64,000 nt of DNA from Ectopseudomonas composti (GCF_900115475.1 NZ_FOWP01000015.1:39110-103109), one strand, 5' to 3'. Counted from the first letter of the stretch, positions 54,366 to 63,626 are shown. The notes: generated by a model not told the origin, from the sequence alone. Made by a program: numbers and translations.

Positions 54366-55723
54366 TGGCCAGACGCAGCTCCAACCTGCGCTTTCAGCCC
54401 AGCGGCGGCAGTCGCGCGGTGCAGGTTCCGGTCGGCAAGAAGCAGAAGCTCGCCATCGAGCGTCTGGCCGGTGACGGTCGTGGCATCGCCTTCGAAGGCG
54501 GGCGTACCTGGTTCGTCAGTGGTGCACTGGCGGGCGAGCAGGTCGAGGCGCGGGTGCTCAGCGCGCGCAGTCAGACCATCGAGGCGCGCGCCGAAAAGAT
54601 CGTCGTTGCCAGCAGCGAGCGTCGTGAGGCGCCCTGCGTACACGCCGAGCGCTGCGGTGGCTGCAACCTGCAGCACATGCCTCATGCCGATCAACTCGCC
54701 CTGAAACAGCGCACGCTGACCGAGCAACTGTCACGTCTGGGCGGCGTGCAGCCGGATGAGTGGGCTGCGCCGCTGGTCGGCGCGGAGTTCGGCTACCGCC
54801 GCCGCGCGCGCATCGCCGTGCGCTGGGACGCCAAGGCGCGTCAGCTGCATGTCGGTTTCCGCGCCGAAGCCAGCCAGGACATCGTCGCCATCGACGCCTG
54901 CCTGGTGCTGGTACAGCCCTTGCAGCCCATTTTCAAGGCGTTGCCGGCGCTCTTGCGCAGCCTGGAGAAACCGCAGGCAGTTGGGCACGTGGAATTGTTC
55001 AGTGGCACGGCTCAAGCGCTGCTGCTGCGCCATACCAGCGCCTTGACCGAGGCTGATCTGAGTCGCTTGCGCACGTTTTGCAGCGAGCATCGCGCGCAGT
55101 TGTGGCTGCAGGGCGAGGGGCTACCGCAGCCTGACGACCAGGCCGCCGAGCTGGGTTTCCTGTTGCAGCGCTGGCAACTGCAGTTGGCTTACCGGCCGGG
55201 TGACTTCGTGCAGGTCAATGGTCTGGTCAACGAGGCGATGGTCGCTCAGGCGCTAGACTGGTTGGCAGTGCAACCTGGCGAACGGGTGCTGGATCTGTTC
55301 TGCGGCTTGGGCAATTTCGCCCTGCCGCTGGCCCGTCAGGCGGCTGAAGTGGTGGCTGTGGAGGGCGTCGAGGCGATGGTGCAGCGCGCCGCTGACAACG
55401 CGCAAAACAATGGCTTGGGCAATGCGCACTTTTATCGTGCCGACCTGTCCAAGCCGCTGGCCAATGAGGGCTGGGCGCGCGGCGGTTTTACCGCGGTGCT
55501 GCTCGACCCGCCGCGCGATGGGGCGTTGCAGGCGGTACGTGGGATGACGGAGTTGGGCGCACGGCGTCTGGTTTACGTCTCCTGTAACCCGACCACGCTG
55601 GCGCGTGATGCCGCCGAGTTGGCGCAGCAGGGCTATCGCCTGCGCCGCGCCGGGATTCTCGACATGTTCGCGCAAACCGCGCATGTCGAGGCCATGGCTC
55701 TATTCGAGAAACCCGAGCCCTAG
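54365..55723 (+). CDS. rlmD: 23S rRNA m5U1939 methyltransferase RlmD
   Basis: 452 aa. N-terminal TRAM domain; the 4Fe-4S Cys are C91, C97, C100 and a further Cys in IDACLVL (about 179). SAM-binding motif LDLFCGLGNFALPLA and catalytic Cys in VYVSCNPTTLARD are intact. It methylates U1939 of 23S rRNA. The stop lies inside a 20-bp palindrome (55712-55731). Confidence 0.95.
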   Translation: MARRSSNLRFQPSGGSRAVQVPVGKKQKLAIERLAGDGRGIAFEGGRTWFVSGALAGEQVEARVLSARSQTIEARAEKIVVASSERREAPCVHAERCGGCNLQHMPHADQLALKQRTLTEQLSRLGGVQPDEWAAPLVGAEFGYRRRARIAVRWDAKARQLHVGFRAEASQDIVAIDACLVLVQPLQPIFKALPALLRSLEKPQAVGHVELFSGTAQALLLRHTSALTEADLSRLRTFCSEHRAQLWLQGEGLPQPDDQAAELGFLLQRWQLQLAYRPGDFVQVNGLVNEAMVAQALDWLAVQPGERVLDLFCGLGNFALPLARQAAEVVAVEGVEAMVQRAADNAQNNGLGNAHFYRADLSKPLANEGWARGGFTAVLLDPPRDGALQAVRGMTELGARRLVYVSCNPTTLARDAAELAQQGYRLRRAGILDMFAQTAHVEAMALFEKPEP

Positions 55724-55731
55724 GGCTCGGG
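55712..55731. repeat. Perfect palindrome over rlmD stop codon
   Basis: CCCGAGCCC-TA-GGGCTCGGG. It has no T run and includes the TAG stop (55721-55723). It could cap the rlmD mRNA or reduce read-through into relA. Confidence 0.7.
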
Positions 55732-55857
55732 CCAAAGCGGTACGTTCGGTACCGCAGGGGTGTGCAGGACGCGCATCCTTTCAGTTAATCCGACCGGCTC
55801 AGAGAAGGCCGGCGACTGCTCGGTGCGACCTAAGCGCGCCGTAGGGAAGGTAAGACG

Positions 55858-58101
55858 ATGGTTCAGGTGAGAGCGCATCAGCCGGTCAACGATGACGGCA
55901 GCATCAACCTCGAGGCCTGGTTGCAGCACGTTACCCGCGTCGATCCGGCGCTGGATCGTCAGGCGCTGCAAGAGGCCTGCGAATTCGCCCGTGATCTGGA
56001 GCAGCAGGCCAACACCAATCAGCATCACTGGAGCGAGGGTGCTTCGACCTTCCGCGCCGGTCTCGACATCGCCGAAATTCTCGCCGATCTCAAGCTCGAC
56101 CAGGACTCGCTGGTCGCCGCGGTCATCTATCGCGGTGTGCGTGAGGGCAAGATCACCCTGGCCGCCGTGCATCAGCGCTTCGGTCCAGTGGTGGCCAAGC
56201 TGATCGAGGGCGTGCTGCGCATGGCCGCGATCAGCGCCAGTATCAATCCGCGTGAATCGGTGGTGCTCGGCTCGCAGACGCAGGTCGAGAACCTGCGCAG
56301 GATGCTGGTGGCCATGGTTGACGACGTGCGCGTGGCCTTGATCAAGCTGGCCGAGCGCACCTGCGCCATTCGTGCGGTCAAGGAAGCCGACGAGGAGAAG
56401 CGTCAGCGCGTGGCGCGCGAGGTGTTCGACATCTACGCGCCACTGGCCCATCGCCTGGGCATCGGCCACATCAAGTGGGAGCTGGAGGACCTGTCCTTCC
56501 GTTACCTGGAGCCGGAGCAGTACAAGCAGATCGCCAAGCTGCTGCACGAGCGTCGCCTGGATCGCGAGCAGTACATCAACGATGCCATGGCCCATCTGCG
56601 CCAGGAGCTGGAGGCCACCGGCATCAAGGCTGACATCAGCGGCCGGGCGAAACACATCTATTCGATCTGGCGCAAGATGCAGCGCAAGGGCCTGCAGTTC
56701 AGCCAGATCTATGACGTGCGCGCGGTGCGCGTGCTGGTGCCGGAGGTACGCGACTGCTACACCACCCTGGGCATCGTACACACCCTGTGGCGGCACATTC
56801 CCAAGGAATTCGACGACTACATCGCCAACCCCAAGGAAAACGGCTATCGCTCGCTGCACACCGCCGTGCTCGGGCCGGAGGGCAAGGTGCTGGAGGTGCA
56901 GATTCGCACCCATGCCATGCACGAAGAGGCCGAATTGGGGGTTTGCGCGCACTGGCGCTACAAGGGTACCGACGTCAAATCCGGCTCCAACCACTATGAA
57001 GAGAAGATTTCCTGGCTGCGTCAGGTCATCGAGTGGCACGAGGAACTGGGCGACATCGGCGGCCTGGCCGAGCAGCTACGCGTCGATATCGAGCCGGATC
57101 GGGTCTACGTCTTCACTCCCGACGGCCATGCCATCGACCTGCCCAAGGGCGCCACGCCGCTGGACTTCGCCTACCGCGTGCACACCGAGATCGGCCACAA
57201 CTGCCGTGGCGCCAAGATCAACGGCCGTATCGTGCCGCTGACCTACAGCCTGCAGACCGGCGAGCAGGTGGAAATCATCACCAGCAAGCAGGGTTCGCCG
57301 AGCCGCGACTGGCTCAACCCCAACCTGGGCTACGTCACCACCAGCCGTGCGCGGGCGAAGATCGTCCACTGGTTCAAGTTGCAGGATCGCGACCAGAACG
57401 TCGCCGCCGGCAAGCAGTTGCTCGAGCGCGAGCTGGCGCGCATGGCCCTGGTCGGTGCAGATTTCGACAAGCTGGCCGAGAAGGCCAACCTGAAAACCGC
57501 CGAGGACCTGTTCGCCGCCCTGGGTGCCGGCGACGTGCGCCTGGCTCATGCGGTCAACCTGGCGCAGCAACTGGTCGAGCCGGAGCGCGGTAACGAGCAA
57601 CTGGAGCTGATCCCGCGCAAGGCGCAGGGTTTCAAGCCGGGCAAGCGCGGCGATATCCAGATCCAGGGCGTCGGCAACCTGCTGACGCAGATGGCCGGCT
57701 GCTGCCAGCCGCTGCCGGGCGACCCCATCGTCGGCTACATCACCCTCGGTCGTGGCGTCACCATCCATCGCCAGGATTGCCCTACGGCGCTGCAGCAGAC
57801 CGCACGCGAGCCGGAGCGAATGATCCAGGTGAGCTGGGGGCCGGTGCCGGTGCAGACCTACCCGGTGGAAATCGTCATCAAGGCCTACGACCGTTCCGGT
57901 CTGCTGCGTGACGTCACCCAGGTACTGCTCAACGAGAAGCTCAACGTACTGGCGGTCAACACGCGTTCGGACAAGGAGGACAACACCGCCTCCATGTCGA
58001 TCACCGTGGAGATTCCGGGGCTCGATGCGCTGGGGCGCCTGCTGGCGCGTATCGGTCAGTTGCCCAATATCATCGAAGCGCGTCGCCATCGCGCCAATTG
58101 A
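55858..58101 (+). CDS. relA: ppGpp synthetase RelA
   Basis: 747 aa. In the N-terminal pseudo-hydrolase region the HD motif is missing (AAVIYRGVREGK near 87-98 instead of HDxxED), as expected for monofunctional RelA. The synthetase domain has HIYSIWRKMQRKG, the EFDD motif (317-320) typical of RelA, and VQIRTHAMHEEAE. TGS, a Cys-containing zinc finger region (GCCQPLPGDPIVGYI) and a C-terminal ACT domain follow. It makes (p)ppGpp on starved ribosomes. AGGGAAGG precedes the ATG. Confidence 0.96.
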   Translation: MVQVRAHQPVNDDGSINLEAWLQHVTRVDPALDRQALQEACEFARDLEQQANTNQHHWSEGASTFRAGLDIAEILADLKLDQDSLVAAVIYRGVREGKITLAAVHQRFGPVVAKLIEGVLRMAAISASINPRESVVLGSQTQVENLRRMLVAMVDDVRVALIKLAERTCAIRAVKEADEEKRQRVAREVFDIYAPLAHRLGIGHIKWELEDLSFRYLEPEQYKQIAKLLHERRLDREQYINDAMAHLRQELEATGIKADISGRAKHIYSIWRKMQRKGLQFSQIYDVRAVRVLVPEVRDCYTTLGIVHTLWRHIPKEFDDYIANPKENGYRSLHTAVLGPEGKVLEVQIRTHAMHEEAELGVCAHWRYKGTDVKSGSNHYEEKISWLRQVIEWHEELGDIGGLAEQLRVDIEPDRVYVFTPDGHAIDLPKGATPLDFAYRVHTEIGHNCRGAKINGRIVPLTYSLQTGEQVEIITSKQGSPSRDWLNPNLGYVTTSRARAKIVHWFKLQDRDQNVAAGKQLLERELARMALVGADFDKLAEKANLKTAEDLFAALGAGDVRLAHAVNLAQQLVEPERGNEQLELIPRKAQGFKPGKRGDIQIQGVGNLLTQMAGCCQPLPGDPIVGYITLGRGVTIHRQDCPTALQQTAREPERMIQVSWGPVPVQTYPVEIVIKAYDRSGLLRDVTQVLLNEKLNVLAVNTRSDKEDNTASMSITVEIPGLDALGRLLARIGQLPNIIEARRHRAN

Positions 58102-58105
58102 ACGG

Positions 58106-58170
58106 CAAGCCTCAAGTGACAAGCTGCAAGTGAAAAGCGGTCTTGTGGCTTGAGGCTTGTTGCTTGCAGC
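58106..58170. repeat. Composite repeat between relA and mazG
   Basis: CAAGCCTCAAG (58106) has its reverse complement at CTTGAGGCTTG (58149), and GCTGCAAG (58123) at CTTGCAGC (58163). The arms are not nested but ordered, so a single hairpin cannot use both; alternative folds are possible. It lies in the 81-bp gap. Confidence 0.65.
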
Positions 58171-58182
58171 CCAGGAGCTTTC

Positions 58183-59013
58183 ATGTACCGACTCGACGAC
58201 CTGCTGCACCTGATGGCGCGTTTGCGCGATCCGCAACACGGCTGCCCGTGGGATCTGAAGCAAAGCTACGCGAGCATCGTGCCCTATACCCTCGAAGAGG
58301 CTTACGAGGTTGCCGATGCCATCGAGCGTGGCGACTTCGAGCATCTGCCGGGCGAGCTCGGCGACCTGCTGTTCCAGGTGGTCTATTACAGCCAACTGGC
58401 GCAGGAGGAGGGGCGTTTCGACTTCGCCCGGGTGGTCGATGGCATCACCAGCAAGCTGATTCGCCGCCACCCGCATGTGTTTCCTGATGGCGATCTATAC
58501 GGTGCCCCGGATGCGGCGAAGCTGGAAGAGGCCGCGGTCAAACAGCGCTGGGAAGAGCTCAAGGCGCAAGAGCGCGCCGAGAAGGCAGCCGCTCCCGAGC
58601 AGCTTTCTTTGCTCGATGACGTACCGAGCGCGCTACCGGCGCTTTCGCGTGCGGCCAAGCTGCAAAAACGTGCCGCCCAGGTTGGCTTCGACTGGCCCGA
58701 GGCGCTGCCGGTGGTGGACAAGGTGCGCGAAGAGCTCGACGAAGTGCTCGAGGCCATGAGCGAGAACGATGCCGAGGCGGTGGCCGAGGAGATCGGCGAC
58801 CTGCTGTTCGTCGTCACCAACCTGGCGCGTCACCTGAAGGTCGACCCGGAAGCGGCATTGCGTGCGGCCAACGGCAAGTTCGAACGGCGTTTCCGCTTCA
58901 TCGAGCAAAGCGTGCGTGAAGCGGGACGCAACATGGACAGTTGCTCGTTGGAGGAGCTGGACGCCCTGTGGGGCGAAGCCAAGAAGCTGGAGAAACAAGC
59001 GCCTGGCTGCTGA
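58183..59013 (+). CDS. mazG: Nucleoside triphosphate pyrophosphohydrolase MazG
   Basis: 276 aa. Two MazG domains: the first with CPWDLKQSYAS and EEAYEVADAIERGDFEHLPGELGDLL (metal-binding EExxE...ExxD), the second with EELDEVLEAMSENDAEAVAEEIGDLL. It hydrolyses NTPs and may lower ppGpp levels during starvation; the relA neighbour fits that. AGGAG precedes ATG 58183. Confidence 0.93.
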   Translation: MYRLDDLLHLMARLRDPQHGCPWDLKQSYASIVPYTLEEAYEVADAIERGDFEHLPGELGDLLFQVVYYSQLAQEEGRFDFARVVDGITSKLIRRHPHVFPDGDLYGAPDAAKLEEAAVKQRWEELKAQERAEKAAAPEQLSLLDDVPSALPALSRAAKLQKRAAQVGFDWPEALPVVDKVREELDEVLEAMSENDAEAVAEEIGDLLFVVTNLARHLKVDPEAALRAANGKFERRFRFIEQSVREAGRNMDSCSLEELDALWGEAKKLEKQAPGC

Positions 59014-59210
59014 ACCCTATAGGCACGGCGGCGTTCCGATTTATCCGCGAAGCCTTTGCTGTCCGCCTTTCGCGACTGAAGCGGTTCGCCGCCCGGTCGC
59101 TCCTACAGGCTGGAGCGGCGGCCGCTTAGCCCTTATGCTGGGCACCTTCGACTGGCGGCGCCGAGCGCTCGGCACCGCTGTAACTGAATCATGTTCGGGA
59201 TCTTTAAGTC

Positions 59211-59750
59211 ATGGGTCTTTCCCTGCGCGACCAGCTGCTCAAAGCCGGCCTGGTCAATGAAAAACAGGCCAAGCAGGCTGGCAAGCAACAGCAAAAGCAG
59301 AAACGCCTGGTGCAAAAGGGCCAAGCCGAGCTGGACGACAGCACGCGCCAGGCCGCGATGCAGGCGCAGGCCGAAAAAACGGCGCGTGATCAGGAACTCA
59401 ATCGCCAGCAGCAGGAAAAAGCCGAGCAGAAAGCCCGCACCGCGCAGATCAAGCAACTGATTGAGCGCTCGCGTCTGCCCAAGCTCGACGGCGAGGATTA
59501 CTACAATTTCGTCGACGACAAGAAGGTCAAGCGCCTGCCGGTCAACACCATGGTGCGCAACAAGCTCTCCAACGGCTGGCTGGCCATCGTCCGTCATGGT
59601 GGTGGGTACGAAATCATTCCGCGCGAGGCCGCGCTGAGGATTCAGGAGCGCGATGCTTCGCGCATCGTCCTGCTCAATACCCATGTCGAAGAGCCGGATG
59701 CCGACGACCCTTACGCGGCCTACCAGATTCCTGATGATCTGATGTGGTAA
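59211..59750 (+). CDS. DUF2058 family protein (YaiL-like)
   Basis: 179 aa. MGLSLRDQLLKAGLVNEKQAK at the N-terminus and a long Lys/Gln-rich helix (about 20-85, QQQEKAEQKARTAQIKQ) look like a coiled coil. The C-terminal LPVNTMVRNKLSNGWLAIV and EPDADDPYAAYQIPDDLMW match DUF2058. It is probably nucleic-acid associated (many Lys), but function is unknown. Confidence 0.85.
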   Translation: MGLSLRDQLLKAGLVNEKQAKQAGKQQQKQKRLVQKGQAELDDSTRQAAMQAQAEKTARDQELNRQQQEKAEQKARTAQIKQLIERSRLPKLDGEDYYNFVDDKKVKRLPVNTMVRNKLSNGWLAIVRHGGGYEIIPREAALRIQERDASRIVLLNTHVEEPDADDPYAAYQIPDDLMW

Positions 59751-59772
59751 TGCAGCGTTTCTGCACGTTCGC

Positions 59773-59793
59773 GTAGGGTGCGCTGCGCGCACC
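59773..59793. repeat. GTAGGGTGCGC-type short repeat
   Basis: GTAGGGTGCGCTGCGCGCACC, same family as 33618 and 39196, in the gap after DUF2058. Confidence 0.7.
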
Positions 59794-59846
59794 GCAGATT
59801 AGCGCGATGGGCGGGTATACATGGCGCACCCGTAGGTGCGTCGCGT

Positions 59847-60119
59847 TCAGCAGCGACTGCCGCTCAACAGCACCCGAGCAAAGCTGGCGCCCGCATCCTG
59901 CGGGGTGATCGCCAGCAGGCGATCCATGCGCAGGCGCTGTTCGCCGTCGGCTGTACGCACCAGCAGAAATTCTCCCTGGCTCGCTATCGTCTCGGTGGTC
60001 AGCGCCTTGCCTTGCAGGCGAGTGCCGTCGATCAGTTCGATATCCAGCTGATAGTGATGCATGCAGGCAATCTCCAGATAATCGTAGAGATCGCAGGCCA
60101 GGGGTTGGTAGTCGTCCAT
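59847..60119 (-). CDS. Rho-binding antiterminator (Rof-like) protein
   Basis: 90 aa. MDDYQPLACDLYDYLEIACM and YQLDIELIDGTRLQGKALTTET match the Rof/YaeO Sm-like fold. Rof binds Rho and inhibits termination, possibly through the acidic N-terminus. The gene ends ...VLLSGSRC. ATG 60119 is chosen; a TTG lies directly upstream and GGAGG is about 11 nt away, so spacing is long. Confidence 0.78.
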   Translation of the reverse strand: MDDYQPLACDLYDYLEIACMHHYQLDIELIDGTRLQGKALTTETIASQGEFLLVRTADGEQRLRMDRLLAITPQDAGASFARVLLSGSRC

Positions 60120-60165
60120 CAAGGACGTCCTCCGTGTTGGTCATGCCAGCCTGGGATGAAATAGT

Positions 60166-60234
60166 CGTCATTCCCGCGCGGGCGGGAAACCAGAGCCCCG
60201 CAGCACCTGGACTCCCGCCTTCGCGGGAGTGACG
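60166..60234. repeat. Dispersed repeat with CCCGCG stems
   Basis: CGTCATTCCCGCG-CGGGCGGGAA and TGGACTCCCGCC-TTCGCGGGAGTGACG are two hairpins in the rof-porin gap. This GTCATTCCCGCG...GGGAGTGACG layout is a common Gram-negative repeat. Confidence 0.75.
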
Positions 60235-60309
60235 GTGTAGAGTTTTTGAGCGTTTCTCTAGGTGAGGAGGGTTTAGGCTGCACGTGCTTTTCCAGTTTCG
60301 ATAGAAACG

Positions 60310-60345
60310 AAAAACGCCGCAACCCGATACAGGCGTTGCGGCGCT
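60310..60345 (-). terminator. Terminator after OprD-family porin gene
   Basis: CGCCGCAAC (60315-60323) and GTTGCGGCG (60335-60343) with an AAAA run on the + strand before the stem, i.e. T run on the minus strand. It follows the porin gene by about 20 bases. Confidence 0.85.
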
Positions 60346-60364
60346 TTGGTTTCGCGGATGCGCC

Positions 60365-61612
60365 TTACATCAGCGGAATGGTGTAGCTGACGATCAGGCG
60401 GTTTTCGTCCAGGTCACCGATGCTCGCGTTGGAGCGCACCATCGCGTTACGCCAGCGCACACCGAGGTTCTTCAGCGGGCCTTCCTGCACGATGTAGCTG
60501 ATATCCAGGTCGCGTTCCCATTCCTTGCCGCTGGCTCCGCTTGCGCCGTCGAAGCCGTCGCCGGTGACGTAGCGGACGAAGGCGGTCAGGCCCGGGATGC
60601 CGTAGCTGGCGAAGTTGACGTCGTAGCGCGCCTGCCAGGATTTCTCGTCCTTACGGGTGAAGTCGAGAATCTGGATGTAGTTGACGATATAGGGATCGGT
60701 TTCGGTCAGGAAGGGGAAGGCGTTATCGCCACCGACTTTCTGGTAACCCACGCGGAAGGTGTGCGCACCGATACCGGCCCAGAGGTTGACCGAGGTCAGG
60801 TCGTTATCCAGCTTGCCGCCGAGTTTGCGGCCGTTGTCCTGGGAGTCGAAGTAGGCCAGGTTGGCGCCCAGCTTCCAGTCACCGATCGGCTGTACATGGA
60901 TCAGGTTGTACAGCTTCTGATCGTAGATATCCTCCAGCTCGCCGTACCACACGCCAACGGTGGTGTTGCCGCCGTTGAACTTGTAGTCGCCGCCAGCGAA
61001 GTTGTAGCGGTCGCTCTCGCCACCCACGTTGGTTGCCGTGATATCGACCCGGTCGGTGGAGGCGCGTTGGTTGACCTCACGCAGTTGACCGCCGTTGAGG
61101 GTCAGTCCGTCGATTTCCTGCGAGGTGATCATGCCCCCGGTGAAAACCTGTGGCAGCAGGCGTGAGTCGCCAGAAGAGACGATGGGTAGCTTGGGCATCA
61201 GGCCGCCGACCTTGCCGACGGTTTTGGAAATGCGTGCCTTGACCGCACCGCTGAGCTCGGAATATTCGTCCGGCCCCTCATTGCCGAAACTATTGGGTAG
61301 CAGGCCGGTGCCGGCGCGCTCGTCAGAAGAATCGAGCTTCAGACCGAGGCCCGCATAGGCGTCCAGACCAAAACCGACGGTGCCCTCGGTAAAGCCGGAC
61401 TCGGCCTTGAGGATGAAGCCTTGTGCCCATTCTTCGCGCTTGGACTGCTGTGCAGCAGTCGTGTCGCGCAGGTCCCGATTCATATAGAAGTTGCGCAGTT
61501 CCAGAGTCGCTTTGCTGTCGCCGATGAAGTCAGCCTGTGCCAGGCTCGGCAGGGTCAGGCTGGCGCCCAGCGTGGCGAGGGCCACGGCGCGGGCGAGGGG
61601 AGTCTTACTCAT
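60365..61612 (-). CDS. OprD-family outer-membrane porin
   Basis: 415 aa. Signal peptide ends LPSLAQA-D (27/28). The mature protein is a beta-barrel with DSKATLELRNFYMNRDLR and AQGFILKAESGFTEGTVGFGLDAYAGLGLKLDS, and ends in IVSYTIPLM, typical of the OprD superfamily. The family transports basic amino acids, dipeptides or organic acids; OprE/OprQ/Opd subtype cannot be fixed here. No nearby regulator indicates the substrate. Confidence 0.9.
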   Translation of the reverse strand: MSKTPLARAVALATLGASLTLPSLAQADFIGDSKATLELRNFYMNRDLRDTTAAQQSKREEWAQGFILKAESGFTEGTVGFGLDAYAGLGLKLDSSDERAGTGLLPNSFGNEGPDEYSELSGAVKARISKTVGKVGGLMPKLPIVSSGDSRLLPQVFTGGMITSQEIDGLTLNGGQLREVNQRASTDRVDITATNVGGESDRYNFAGGDYKFNGGNTTVGVWYGELEDIYDQKLYNLIHVQPIGDWKLGANLAYFDSQDNGRKLGGKLDNDLTSVNLWAGIGAHTFRVGYQKVGGDNAFPFLTETDPYIVNYIQILDFTRKDEKSWQARYDVNFASYGIPGLTAFVRYVTGDGFDGASGASGKEWERDLDISYIVQEGPLKNLGVRWRNAMVRSNASIGDLDENRLIVSYTIPLM

Positions 61613-61931
61613 TATTGTTGTCTCCTCGTTGTTATAAGCAGGTCGGCCACGAAGTGACCGGCCAGTTACGGCGCGATGAAATAAAGCATTTCGCCTGCGA
61701 ATCGACTGTAAGACTTTAGTCTGGCGGGGCTTTGCGCGGAGCGGCGGTATTGAGACGCGTGGGCCCTATCTCGTGGTTGACAGGGCTTTTCTCGGCTTGC
61801 CCGTCCATCGGGAAAGATCCGTTCGATGGCAACGAAACAGAGAAAACTTGGTAACCGTTGGTCGATAAAGGCTAAAGCTCTCCCTCGGACGGCCGCTAAG
61901 TTCGGCAGATAACCTATTCAGGTACCCAGCC
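61613..61931. other. Intergenic region between porin and DUF5610 genes
   Basis: 319 bases. The porin promoter must lie in the left half, but I see no clear -10/-35. A sigma-28-like element sits at 61873-61899 for the rightward gene. No ORF of substance. Confidence 0.5.
61873..61899 (+). promoter_or_regulatory. Sigma-28-like promoter for DUF5610 gene
   Basis: TAAAG (61873-61877), 14 nt, GCCGCTAA (61892-61899): the -10 matches GCCGATAA in 7 of 8 bases and the spacing is the usual 14. The start codon is 33 bp further on. A role in flagellar control is inferred. Confidence 0.4.
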
Positions 61932-63071
61932 ATGAATCCTCTGAGCTCACTCAACTCCGCCGCTTCCCGCACTGCGCAAGCCAGCCAGTCCATGGCCGCG
62001 CGCGGCAATGCCGCCGACGCACAGGCCACTTTGGCCAATCGTCTTGCCGAGAAGTTGGGCGTACCGCCGGGCTCGTTGTCCGGGTCGCGCGATGACTACA
62101 CCCCGGAAAAAGTGGCAGGGCGGATTCTGGGGTTCATCGAGCAGCGCTTGCAGAGCGAGGCTGCTGCCGGTGCGGATCCAGCCAAGCTGGACAAGCTGCT
62201 GTCCCAGGCGCGTGATGGTGTGGAGAAAGGCTTCGCCGAGGCGCGCAAGATACTCGATGGCATGGGTGTGCTGAAGGGACAGGTAGCCGGTGATATCGAT
62301 GACACCTACAAGCGTATTCAGGATGGCTTCGGCGATCTCGACAAGCGCTTCGGCAGCGCCGCTCCGGGCGCGTCGGACAAGGTGGCAGTGGCGGGTTACA
62401 GCGAGCGTTTCAGTGCCCTGGCGGAAACCTTCGACCTGTCCGTTACCACCCGCGATGGCGACCGTCTGCGTATCTCCGTGGCGCAGGCTTCGGCCAGTTG
62501 GTCGCAAAGCAGCTTTGCTGCGTCCAGCGACGGTAAATCCACCAGCGTGGTAGGCAGTAGCCAGTCCGGCCGCATGCAGATCGGTGGTTGGCAGGTGGAT
62601 GTCGAGGGTGAGTTGGATGATGACGAGATCAAGGCGCTGGAGAAGTTGTTCAGCCAGGTGCAGGATCTCTCCGACACGTTCTACGCCGGTGATCTGGCCG
62701 GTGCTTTCGACCGCGCCATGGCGCTGGACATGGATGGTGAGCAATTGGCATCGATGTCGCTGCGCCTGACTCAGACCAGTGTGCGTCAGGCCACCGATGC
62801 CTATGGCGCGGTGGCCGGACAGGGCGCCAGCGCGGTCAACAGTGGTCTGCAGGAATATGCCCAGGGTCTGCTCGATGCGCTGCGCAGTGCCGGTGATCTG
62901 GCCCAGGATGCCGGCGGCATGCTCAAAGAGTTGCTCAAGGGCGGCTTCTCGCTCGATGAGCGTTTCGACCAACCGCGTCTGGAGAAGGCCGACAATCTCA
63001 ACCGCAGTCTGCTCGACGGCCTGCAGTCGTTGCTCGCTGGTCAGACGGGCAAGGGCGCTGACGCGAGCTGA
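61932..63071 (+). CDS. DUF5610 domain protein
   Basis: 379 aa, Ala/Gly/Asp-rich and predicted largely helical. The N-terminus MNPLSSLNSAASRTAQASQS is Ser/Ala-rich and resembles flagellar-type or secreted proteins, without a signal peptide. The middle region has a beta patch (about 160-230). The C-terminal region includes LDEIKALEKLFSQVQDL-like and helical repeats. I recall the pattern as DUF5610; function unknown. Possibly under sigma-28 (see 61873). Confidence 0.8.
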   Translation: MNPLSSLNSAASRTAQASQSMAARGNAADAQATLANRLAEKLGVPPGSLSGSRDDYTPEKVAGRILGFIEQRLQSEAAAGADPAKLDKLLSQARDGVEKGFAEARKILDGMGVLKGQVAGDIDDTYKRIQDGFGDLDKRFGSAAPGASDKVAVAGYSERFSALAETFDLSVTTRDGDRLRISVAQASASWSQSSFAASSDGKSTSVVGSSQSGRMQIGGWQVDVEGELDDDEIKALEKLFSQVQDLSDTFYAGDLAGAFDRAMALDMDGEQLASMSLRLTQTSVRQATDAYGAVAGQGASAVNSGLQEYAQGLLDALRSAGDLAQDAGGMLKELLKGGFSLDERFDQPRLEKADNLNRSLLDGLQSLLAGQTGKGADAS

Positions 63072-63119
63072 TCGACGCCGATGCTAAACTGCGCACCTTG
63101 CTGATAGTGAGGTGCGCTA

Positions 63120-63356
63120 ATGACGCCTGAATGCCAACTTTTCGGAACCCTGGGTTGCCATCTCTGCGAGGTGGCGGAAGCGTTACTCATGCCGTTCGTC
63201 GAGAATGGCCTGCTGGTCGAGCTGATCGACATTGTTGAGCATGAGGGAATGGTCGAGCAGTACGGCTTGCGTATTCCGGTGCTACGCCGCTGCGATACAG
63301 GTAACGAGCTGAACTGGCCATTCGATGCCGAGCAAGTGGTGGCCTTTCTGAGTTGA
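63120..63356 (+). CDS. Glutaredoxin-like protein
   Basis: 78 aa. QLFGTLGCHLCEVAEALL carries CHLC (C13, C16), the redox motif of the DUF836/glutaredoxin-like family. IPVLRRCDTGNELNWPFD is the cis-Pro region. It is a small cytoplasmic thiol oxidoreductase. A bidirectional terminator follows. Confidence 0.85.
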   Translation: MTPECQLFGTLGCHLCEVAEALLMPFVENGLLVELIDIVEHEGMVEQYGLRIPVLRRCDTGNELNWPFDAEQVVAFLS

Positions 63357-63387
63357 AAAAGGGTGGCACCAACAAATTGCAGGGAAT

Positions 63388-63415
63388 AAAAAACCCGCCG
63401 ATCAAGGCGGGTTTT
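63388..63415. terminator. Bidirectional terminator between glutaredoxin and tRNA-Pro
   Basis: AAAAAACCCGCC-GATCAA-GGCGGGTTTTA is a perfect stem with A and T runs. Confidence 0.92.
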
Positions 63416-63420
63416 AGATT

Positions 63421-63497
63421 TGGTCGGAGAGACAGGATTCGAACCTGCGACCTTCTCGTCCCGAACGAGACGCGCTACCAAGCTGCGCTACACTCCG
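63421..63497 (-). tRNA. tRNA-Pro(CGG)
   Basis: 77 nt with CCA encoded at the end (63421-63423 on the minus strand). The coding strand begins CGGAGTG. The anticodon arm TCTCG-TTCGGGA-CGAGA gives anticodon CGG; T-loop TTCGAAT. Confidence 0.95.
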
Positions 63498-63626
63498 AAT
63501 GACGCGTATTCTACTGAAAAACTTTTACCGCACAAGGGGTTAGCCGGAAAAATCTTCGGGCTGAGCATCCAGTCGGCAGCCGGTATGAGTTCTCGGCGTC
63601 CTTCAGTAGCGTCTCGCGCACCGTGC

